Source of the DNA: Myxococcales bacterium | GTDB lineage: Bacteria > Myxococcota_A > Polyangia > JAHFDS01 | Direction: 5' to 3' | NCBI GenBank assembly: GCA_023248855.1 | Contig: JAHFDS010000034.1 | Coordinates: forward strand, 1 to 32,686 | Length of the DNA stretch: 32,686 nt | In this document: in pieces, positions 26,359 to 32,686 of the stretch | Position numbering within the stretch: position 1 is the stretch's first letter | How the letters are laid out: the number at the start of each line of letters is the position of its first letter | Position numbers and translations under genes: made by a program | The notes under the pieces: generated by a model | The model's database searches: none | The model's input: only the letters and a program-made list of their open reading frames with translations | What the model was told of the DNA's origin: nothing

Positions 26359-26845
26359 GCCCACGATTGGGGGCATGCCGGAGGCTCGGCATGGAGGCGG
26401 CACATGGTCCGGCCGAACTTCCCGTGGGGCGCGGTCGGTGCCGCAGCGGGTCCCCAACCCTGGGCGTCGCGAAGGCGGCGGTAGGGACTCCCAAGCTGAT
26501 CGCGGCGGGGGCCGTCGGTGGGGGAACCGTCGGCCTCATCAGCGGGCTGGCCGAGGGCGGGGGACCAAGTTGCTCGACAAGGTGTACGTGGGCGCGCTGA
26601 CGGGAGCCGTCGGCGGGGCGGCCGGCAATGCGCTCAAGGCCACCACCCTAACGCCATTCGCGCAGACCGTGGCGAACAACACCATCAAGGCCTTCGCTGG
26701 CGTGCTCGCGATCTTCACATCCTTCGAGGGTCGGCCGCTTGCCCTCGGATACGTGGGCCCTTTCCTGGACAGCTTGACAGGGGCTGTCGGCAGCTCGACC
26801 GGTCCCGCCGACACGTCTCTGATGGAGCGAAACACCCTGCCCTGA
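26348..26845 (+). pseudogene. Frameshifted Gly/Ala-rich orphan tail-like coding remnant downstream of the RHS gene
   Basis: Consecutive segments of sensible protein occur in different frames: NFPWGAVGAAAGPQPW, then GVAKAAVGTPKLIAAGAVGGGTVGLISGLAEGGG, then TKLLDKVYVGALTGAVGGAAGNALKATTLTPFAQTVANNTIKAFAGVLAIFTSFEGRPLALGYVGPFLDSLTG. No single frame carries the whole. Confidence 0.4.
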
Positions 26846-27159
26846 TGGTCACGTTGTCGAGCGTCGCGAGGCGCTCGCGTTCCTCGTCCACGTCGAGGCC
26901 GTCACGTGCACCGCGCTGCGGGGCGCGTGGGGAGCGGCGCTCGCATGTGCCGGGCGGGCTGGCAGGGTGGGACGTACGGGCGATGCGCGTACTGATCTGG
27001 ACCTGGGATGGCGGTGAGCGCCAGATGATCTCGCGGATTCGGCCCTCGTCGCCCAGGTCCTCCAGACGGTGCTGGAGGGAGGGCTCTGGAGGGAGCTCCG
27101 GAAGTTCGCCAAGGACGCAGTCGCGCGTGCCCTGCGCGAACATGTCGTCCATCACCTTG

Positions 27160-27345
27160 AGTGGGTCCTCGACCAGGCTCGCCCACAGGCGCTTCTGCTC
27201 CGGTCGCGGCCATTTCAACCACGCTCCGGCAGGACGGCGTGGTGTTCTTGGGGGGATTCCAAAGGGGGTAGCAGAGCGCGTTCACGAAGACGCGCGGGGG
27301 CGCCGGGACGCACGCCCGCGCGATCGGGGAGGCGCGCGTAGCCGG
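27160..27345 (-). pseudogene. Frameshifted paralogue fragment of the 858-aa secreted protein gene (16650..19226)
   Basis: Minus-strand segments GYARLPDRAGVRPGAP and (other frame) RVFVNALCYP align with GYARLADRAGVRPDAPRMFVDALLYP of the 858-aa protein. EQKRLWASLVE nearby resembles RQERLWSLFVE. Confidence 0.65.
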
Positions 27346-27365
27346 CTCAGCTCAGTGACAGCTCG
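27334..27365. repeat. Direct repeat copy 2 (gcgcgtagccggctcagctcagtgacagctcg)
   Basis: Exact match to both blocks of copy 1, lacking the 10-nt insertion. Confidence 0.8.
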
Positions 27366-27732
27366 CTCGGCTCCGGCTGTTGGATCCATCGCAGCCGACC
27401 TTCTCCACGCCGGAGGTCTCCCTCGTGCAGACCCTATCACCGGCCGCCGCGCGGTCGATGCATCTCCGGAGAGGGTTGCCCGTGTACGGATCGCGGCCCT
27501 CCTGCCAGATCCGTGCGAGCATGTCGATCCACGACGGCCCGCTGGTCACGTAGCTGCACGCGCCGTCGAGCTCGCAGCGGCGGTCCGCCCAGAGGGCCGA
27601 CGAGTCCTTGCCGGGCTCCTCCTGGGTCGAGTCGTCTTCGCCGCCACAGCCAATCAGGCCGATCGAACTCGCACCGATCAAGCACGAGAGCGCGAAGGAA
27701 AACACCAGCGACATCTTCGAGATCCGTTTCAT
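27352..27732 (-). CDS. Small Cys-containing lipoprotein of unknown function
   Basis: ATG 27732 preceded by GGAGG. MKRISKMSLVFSFALSCLIGASSIGLIGCGGEDDSTQEEPG... has a lipobox (LIGC), then a ~95-aa mature domain with several Cys. Confidence 0.72.
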   Translation of the reverse strand: MKRISKMSLVFSFALSCLIGASSIGLIGCGGEDDSTQEEPGKDSSALWADRRCELDGACSYVTSGPSWIDMLARIWQEGRDPYTGNPLRRCIDRAAAGDRVCTRETSGVEKVGCDGSNSRSRASCH

Positions 27733-28086
27733 GACGAAGCCTCCATTACGCCTGGGCCCACTGGCGGTTTCCGCCAGCCCACCCTGACAGTTCGTGGAGG
27801 CCACCATTGCAGCGGGCGTGCCGGTGGCTCGGCCACGAGAAAACCGGCGCTTGCGCGGCGACGTCGCCTGTCGCGATCGGGAGCCGCACGTGACGTCATT
27901 GCGACGTCATGGGCCGTCACGAACCGCTGGAGCGCGATGACCAAGCCGCTCGGCGTCAGCTCCATGAAGGAGCCGCACACCGGCGGCTCACTCGGCAGCC
28001 TGCTCCGGCTCGGCGTAGCGCTCCTCCTCCAGCGCCGCCGCACGCGGGCCTGACCGGCACGCGGGTTCGCCGAAGACCGCGACCCG

Positions 28087-29238
28087 TCACCAGCGTGGTC
28101 CCGCGGTCCCCGCCTCGAGTCCCAGCCACTCCGCCGACAGATCCGTGTCCATGAAGAGCAGCCGCGTCTCCGAAGGCAGCTTGCCGGCCAGGAACGGCTG
28201 GAGCAGCGCCCATGCCGCATCCACGTCGGTGAGCGCGAGATCGACGTAGGCGTGGCGGCGGCCGGTGGCCCCCCCGATGACGCAGCCAAGGCTGGCCGGA
28301 ACGAGCAGCGCGTCGATGGCGTCCTGCGCGTCCAGCCGATCGGCAAAGCTGCCGATCGGCTCGCCGGGCCCGACGGGCCCAGCTGGGGTCTGAAGCTCGA
28401 GATACGCGAAGACCTCGCCGTGGCGCGAAAAGCGCGCGGAGTGGAAGTGAGCGTCGCTGCCGAGCGCCTGGATCACGGGCATCGCGCGGCTCGTGCCGAC
28501 GATGATGTCGCCGCGGCGCTGCTCGATCGGCGGGCCCTTGCGCTCGTACGAGAACCAGCCCTCGTCGGCGGATTGCAGGTGATACGGGCGGTCCGGCAAT
28601 GCCGCGATCCACGCGTCGATCAGCGGGCGCACGAGGCCCGGCAGCTCGCCTAGCGGGACGCGATCGACGCCCTTTTCGACCGCGATCGCGCCGATCCAGT
28701 GGTCGAGCAGCTCCTCGCCGAGCAGCGACTCGGTGGCGACGAACGCGGCCTCGGCGCGCTGGTCCTTGCCGAGCAGGCGCTTCGGTCCCCAGAAGAACAG
28801 ATCCACACGGCCGTGATCGCCGGCCTTGGCCGCGACCTCGTAGCCGGTCAGCTCGACGCCGACGCGGGCGCGCACGGTGTTGAAGGTCATCTCGACGTCC
28901 TCCGCGAGCCGGTACGGGTAGACCTCCCAGCCGGCGAGCGCGGGCGCGCGAGCGACCATCGCCTCCACCAGCGGCCGCAGCGCGTGCTGGCTCTCCGGGG
29001 TCAGGACGAGGCGGTGGCCGCCGCGCACGCCGGGGCCGAACTCCCACAGGATGCGCTCGTCGATGGGGTCGAGGTGCTCGCGCATCCAGGTGGGGAAGTC
29101 CAGCGCGTCGCGGCTCAGGAACGCGGCCTCGAAGCGCGGAGTCGTCGCGGCAAATGCCGCCCAGAATGCGTCGATCCGCACCTCGACCGCGGCGCGCGCG
29201 GCCGCTTCGGACGCACACGGATGTCGCCAACGCAGCAC
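28087..29238 (-). CDS. Conserved-looking hypothetical protein (383 aa)
   Basis: GTG start at 29238 with AAGGAGG upstream gives VLRWRHPCASEAAARAAVEVRIDAFWAAF...; coherent protein to the stop at 28087. The alternative start ATG 29298 cannot be excluded. Confidence 0.72.
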   Translation of the reverse strand: MLRWRHPCASEAAARAAVEVRIDAFWAAFAATTPRFEAAFLSRDALDFPTWMREHLDPIDERILWEFGPGVRGGHRLVLTPESQHALRPLVEAMVARAPALAGWEVYPYRLAEDVEMTFNTVRARVGVELTGYEVAAKAGDHGRVDLFFWGPKRLLGKDQRAEAAFVATESLLGEELLDHWIGAIAVEKGVDRVPLGELPGLVRPLIDAWIAALPDRPYHLQSADEGWFSYERKGPPIEQRRGDIIVGTSRAMPVIQALGSDAHFHSARFSRHGEVFAYLELQTPAGPVGPGEPIGSFADRLDAQDAIDALLVPASLGCVIGGATGRRHAYVDLALTDVDAAWALLQPFLAGKLPSETRLLFMDTDLSAEWLGLEAGTAGPRW

Positions 29239-29505
29239 GGGACCCCTCCTTGCGAAGAGGGTACACCGCGGGCATTCGAGGACGTCGATGGACCTCATGG
29301 GCATGTTCGCCGACACGGTGCTGCTGGTCGATCTGATCGGCAGCAAGTACGACTCCACCGAGGAGACCACGCCCGACGTTTCCGCGTGCGCCGCACCAAG
29401 ACCCAGCGCATGGCGGTCGTGCACGGCTACGCGGGCAGCGACAACCACTGCTCGGAAGACGTCGGTGGCGCTCACCGCCATCGTGGATGTGCGGGCACCT
29501 GGCGG

Positions 29506-29534
29506 TTGCTACATACGGTGGTGTGTATTACGAT
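29506..29534 (+). promoter_or_regulatory. Candidate sigma70-type promoter for the toxin-antitoxin operon
   Basis: TTGCTA (29506-29511), 17-nt spacer, TACGAT (29529-29534), then 7 nt to ATG 29542. Local AT-richness is unusual for the window. Confidence 0.5.
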
Positions 29535-29541
29535 GGTATGC

Positions 29542-29793
29542 ATGAGTGTCGATCGACTCTCCATCACGCTCGACCCCAAGCTCGGCGCGGCTGCCCGCCG
29601 GGCCGCCAAACGGGCCAGGGTCAGCCTGTCGACGTGGATCGCCGAAGCGACCGCAGATCGAGTGCGCAGCGAAGCGCTCGGCCGGGCGCTCGATCGGTGG
29701 GAGGCCGAGGATGGGCGGTTCACTGCAGAGGAGCTCGCGACGGCGACCGAGGCCCTCGGACTCGCCGGTCGACGCAAGGTGCGGCAACGATGA
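29542..29793 (+). CDS. Ribbon-helix-helix type antitoxin
   Basis: MSVDRLSITLDPKLGAAARRAAKRARVSLSTWIAEATADRVRSEALGRALDRWEAEDGRFTAEELATATEALGLAGRRKVRQR; RHH-like SITLDPxLGxxARRAAxRxxxSLSxWIxEA. Overlaps the downstream PIN gene by ATGA. Confidence 0.82.
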   Translation: MSVDRLSITLDPKLGAAARRAAKRARVSLSTWIAEATADRVRSEALGRALDRWEAEDGRFTAEELATATEALGLAGRRKVRQR

Positions 29794-30167
29794 AGGCCGT
29801 CCTCGACGCCGGCGCGTTCGTCGCGGTGGAGAAGCGGGACCGAAGGGTCGGCGCGATGTTGCGGGTGCTCAGGGACAGGCGGGTCCCCATGTGGACGAGT
29901 GCTGCGGTGGTCGCCCAGGTGTGGCGGGACGGTCGCAAGCAGACGCTGTTGGCGCAGGTCCTCGATGGCGTCGGGGTCCGTGCCCTCGCGGTCGGGGAGG
30001 ACAAGCGAAGCGGGGAGCTGCTCGCCGTGACACACACCACCGACGTGATCGATGCCCACCTGGCGCTATTGGTCGAGGATGGCGATCACGTGCTCACGAG
30101 CGATCGGGATGATCTCGAGCGTCTGCTGGCGGCTCGGCGGATCGACGCAGCGCTCGTCGAGACGTGA
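29790..30167 (+). CDS. PIN-domain toxin (VapC-like)
   Basis: MKAVLDAGAFVAVEKRDRRVGAMLRVLRDRRVPMWTSAAVVAQVWRDGRKQTLLAQVL...TTDVIDAHLALLVEDGDHVLTSDRDDLERLL; PIN acidic residues in VLDAGAF, TTDVIDA and LTSDRDDL. Confidence 0.87.
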   Translation: MKAVLDAGAFVAVEKRDRRVGAMLRVLRDRRVPMWTSAAVVAQVWRDGRKQTLLAQVLDGVGVRALAVGEDKRSGELLAVTHTTDVIDAHLALLVEDGDHVLTSDRDDLERLLAARRIDAALVET

Positions 30168-30180
30168 CCTGCAGCTCCCG

Positions 30181-31905
30181 CTAGCAGAGCGGGTCGAGCG
30201 GGAAGAGCTCGTAGTCCGCGGGCGAGCAGCGCGCCATCGTGCCGTCGATCATCCACAGGCCCGCCTCGTCCGCCTCGATCGAGGCGAGGCCGAGGGCGTA
30301 GGAGACCTCGTGACCGCGCACGCGCAGGGTACGCACCGGCCCGACGATGTCGTGCGAGCGCTCCTCGGCCCAGTCGCCGAGGCGGCTCAGCGCCGTCGAG
30401 TGCCCGGTGTGGCCGACCACCTGACGCAAGCCGCGCGGCAGCGTTCGCGGATCGAAGCGTCGCGGCCTGGCCGGGTTCCACGTCGGCCCCGACGACGGGA
30501 ACGCGGGGCGATGGTAGAAGGCGCCGCCGCCCTCGGCGCCCGCGCGGCCGGCCACGTGCAGCGGCGACAGCTCGAGCGGGGGCCGCGCGCCGTCCTCCCA
30601 GGCGCTGCGCACGCGGTCTACCGCCTGGGCGAGCTGCCGATCGAGCGCGACGGCCAGCCCCACCGGCTCCGCGGGCGCGCCCAGCAGATCGAGCTCGCGC
30701 GCGGTCAGCCCCGCGTGCACGCACAGGAGCGGTACCCCACGCAATGCGGCGGCAAGGCCGAGGCGCGTCCGCCCCCCGAGCAGCAGGCTCACCACCAGCT
30801 CGCGCTGCACCGCGCCGTGGCTCGCGTAGTCGCGCGCCGCCAGCTCCGGTGTCGCGATCGCCGGGAACGAGCTGGCAAAGCGCCGCGTCAATTGCTCCGT
30901 GGCGCGCCCGGCGCCGATGGCGTGCTCGAGGGCGTAGATGAGGCGGCCCAGCGCATTCGCACAAGCGAATGTCTGGTCGTCGACGCCGCACAGCTCCGTC
31001 ACCCGCGCGAGGTCGTGGTTGCCGAGCAGGATCGGCGCCTGCTCGGGCGCGTGCGCGGCCAGCCAGCCGAGGATGCGGCAGCCATCGCGCCGCTGGGCCT
31101 CGAGGGGCGCGTTCGGGAAGTCGAAGTGGTCGCCGAGCGAGACCAGCGCGACGTCCGGCCGCAGCCAGCCATCGTCGCCGAGCAGGCCCTGCCGATCGAG
31201 GATGGCGAAGAACCGCGGCGCGGGTGCCTGCGGATCGCCGATCGCCAGGGTGCGCGCGGCGGGGGCCCGCGGCGACGCGGGGCGCGCGACTTCGCCGAGG
31301 AAGAGGCCGTCGGCGCGCGCGATCGCGGCCTCGATGCGCGAGCCGGGCGCGACCGGCTCGAGCTCGCGCGGCGCACCTTCCACGAAGCGACGCACATCCT
31401 CCACCGCCTGCGTGAGCTTTCGGCCGACGCGCTCCGGCAGGTCGGTCGCGAGCGGCACCACGTGCGCCGTCGTCTCGCCGAGGTAGCGCCGGGCGCGCTC
31501 GGTGCCGGGCGTCTGCACCACGTCGCGCAGGTTGTCGATGCGGTCGCACACCTTGAGGCGCCGGGCCGCCGCGGGGGCGCCGCCGAGTCGGCCGAGATAG
31601 GCGGCCTTGCTCTCGCCGCCCCGCTTGGTCACCCAGTCGACCAGGGCGCGCACGTCGTCGCCGAAGCGCGCGCCGACCTCGCCGAGCGTCACCGGTGTGT
31701 CCTCGACCAGATCGTGGAGCAACGCCGCCACCACGAGCGACGCGTCGAGGGCGCCCTCGGCCTCGTCCCAGCTCTCGGCGAGGCGCGCCGCCACGCGCCG
31801 GGGATGCACCACCGCGGGTGGCCCGTGATCGCGGAAGCGCCCCACGAACCGCTGGGCGAGCAGGCCATCCGCGTCGGCGATGCGTGGGTCGTCGGCGGCC
31901 TTCAC
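30181..31905 (-). CDS. HD-domain ((p)ppGpp hydrolase/Mesh1-like) fused to calcineurin-like metallophosphoesterase
   Basis: GTG 31905. N-terminal HPRRVAARL...ALLHDLVEDTPVTLGEVGARFGDDVRALVDWVTK...LKVCDRIDNLRDV (RSH-type HDxxED). C-terminal TLAIGDPQAP...ALVSLGDHFDFPN...PILLGNHDLARV...LLCVHAGL...VVGHTGHS (metallophosphoesterase metal motifs). Confidence 0.85.
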   Translation of the reverse strand: MKAADDPRIADADGLLAQRFVGRFRDHGPPAVVHPRRVAARLAESWDEAEGALDASLVVAALLHDLVEDTPVTLGEVGARFGDDVRALVDWVTKRGGESKAAYLGRLGGAPAAARRLKVCDRIDNLRDVVQTPGTERARRYLGETTAHVVPLATDLPERVGRKLTQAVEDVRRFVEGAPRELEPVAPGSRIEAAIARADGLFLGEVARPASPRAPAARTLAIGDPQAPAPRFFAILDRQGLLGDDGWLRPDVALVSLGDHFDFPNAPLEAQRRDGCRILGWLAAHAPEQAPILLGNHDLARVTELCGVDDQTFACANALGRLIYALEHAIGAGRATEQLTRRFASSFPAIATPELAARDYASHGAVQRELVVSLLLGGRTRLGLAAALRGVPLLCVHAGLTARELDLLGAPAEPVGLAVALDRQLAQAVDRVRSAWEDGARPPLELSPLHVAGRAGAEGGGAFYHRPAFPSSGPTWNPARPRRFDPRTLPRGLRQVVGHTGHSTALSRLGDWAEERSHDIVGPVRTLRVRGHEVSYALGLASIEADEAGLWMIDGTMARCSPADYELFPLDPLC

Positions 31906-32016
31906 TTGCGCACCTCGTCCTGCGTGAGCCCGCGCTTGCTGCGCGCCATGCGCCGAGGATAGCGTGGTTGTGCCAGAATGCGCGCGCCGCCCCGCGCGGC
32001 GAAGGAGGATTCGCGG

Positions 32017-32686
32017 ATGAGCAGCGCAGCTGGCACCCTGGTCCTGGCCCGGCACGGAGAGAGCGTCTGGAACCTCGAGAGCCGCTTCACCGGCTGGACC
32101 GATGTGGCCCTGTCGGATCGGGGCCGCGAGGAGGCGCGACGAGCCGGCAGAAAGCTCGCCGAGGCGGGCTTTCGCCCGGACGTGGTGCACACGTCGCTCC
32201 TGTCCCGCGCCATCTTCACCGCGCAGATCGCGCTCGAGGAGCTGGGCCGCCCGTGGATCCCGGTGCAGCGATCCTGGCGCCTCAACGAGCGTCACTATGG
32301 CGCCCTGCAGGGGCTGAACAAGGAAGAGACGGCCCGACAGCACGGCTCCGAGCAGGTCAAGGTGTGGCGCCGCAGCTACGACACCCGGCCGCCGGCGCTC
32401 GGCGACGACGATCCGCGCCATCCCAAGCACGACGAGCGCTATCGCACCCTGCCGCCCGAGGTGCCGCCGCCGACCGAGTCACTCGCCGACGTGGTGGTGC
32501 GCCTCGTGCCGTACTGGCAGGACGTGCTCGCGCCGCAGCTGCGGGCCGGACAGCACGTGCTCGTGGTGGCGCACGGCAACAGCCTGCGGGCGCTGATCAA
32601 GCAGCTCGACGGGATCTCGGACACCGACATCGTGGGGCTCGAGCTGCCGACCGGCGCGCCGGTCACGTACACGTTCGACGCGCAGC
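32017..32686 (+). CDS. gpmA: 2,3-bisphosphoglycerate-dependent phosphoglycerate mutase, 3' end truncated by the window edge
   Basis: ATG 32017 with GAAGGAGG upstream: MSSAAGTLVLARHGESVWNLESRFTGWTDVALSDRGREEARRAGRKL...TSLLSRAIFTAQIALEELGRPWIPVQRSWRLNERHYGALQGLNKEETARQHGSEQVKVWRRSYDTRPP...HVLVVAHGNSLRALIKQLDGISD. Absent from the ORF track because it runs off the edge. Confidence 0.95.
   Translation, partial: MSSAAGTLVLARHGESVWNLESRFTGWTDVALSDRGREEARRAGRKLAEAGFRPDVVHTSLLSRAIFTAQIALEELGRPWIPVQRSWRLNERHYGALQGLNKEETARQHGSEQVKVWRRSYDTRPPALGDDDPRHPKHDERYRTLPPEVPPPTESLADVVVRLVPYWQDVLAPQLRAGQHVLVVAHGNSLRALIKQLDGISDTDIVGLELPTGAPVTYTFDAQ

Noticed and set aside
26849-27330. Small overlapping ORFs in three frames after the RHS gene
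   Set aside because: Best explained as debris (frameshifted 858-family fragment) rather than separate genes.
29239-29505. Possible coding fragment MDLMGMFADTVLLVDLIGSKYDSTEE... (plus) or ...MPMRSIDVLECPRCTLFARRG (minus)
   Set aside because: Neither strand gives a recognisable complete gene; left unannotated.
30052-31962. 636-aa plus-strand ORF
   Set aside because: Antisense to the HD-phosphoesterase gene, which has catalytic motifs.

Overview
GC-rich chromosomal window, probably from a myxobacterium-like (Myxococcota) genome. This taxonomic call is inferred from the gene families and composition; no search was run. Left to right: a truncated FHA-domain regulator (-) at the left edge, missing from the ORF track; hutH-hutU (+), which overlap by ATGA; two Cys-rich lipoproteins (+), one with eight 165-bp repeats and one with four ~44-aa Cys modules flanking a central domain; a DUF3142-like protein plus a secreted partner (+); a TPR-like protein (-); a receiver plus class III adenylate cyclase (+); a two-domain rhodanese (-); and a two-gene minus-strand unit made of an 858-aa secreted protein and a HEAT-rich protein resembling the vitellogenin/LLTP N-terminal module. 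Divergent from that unit is a 2277-aa SpvB/FG-GAP/RHS protein with a non-conserved 219-aa C-terminal tail. It is followed by ~1 kb of decayed DNA holding a frameshifted Gly/Ala-rich orphan-tail candidate and a frameshifted paralogue fragment of the 858-aa gene, flanked by direct repeats. The right end has a small lipoprotein (-), a conserved hypothetical (-), a RHH antitoxin/PIN toxin pair (+) with a likely leaderless promoter, an HD (p)ppGpp-hydrolase-like domain fused to a metallophosphoesterase (-), and gpmA (+, truncated). The best candidate for an undescribed system is the RHS / 858-aa / LLTP-like locus (about 14.8-27.7 kb) with its paralogous debris.
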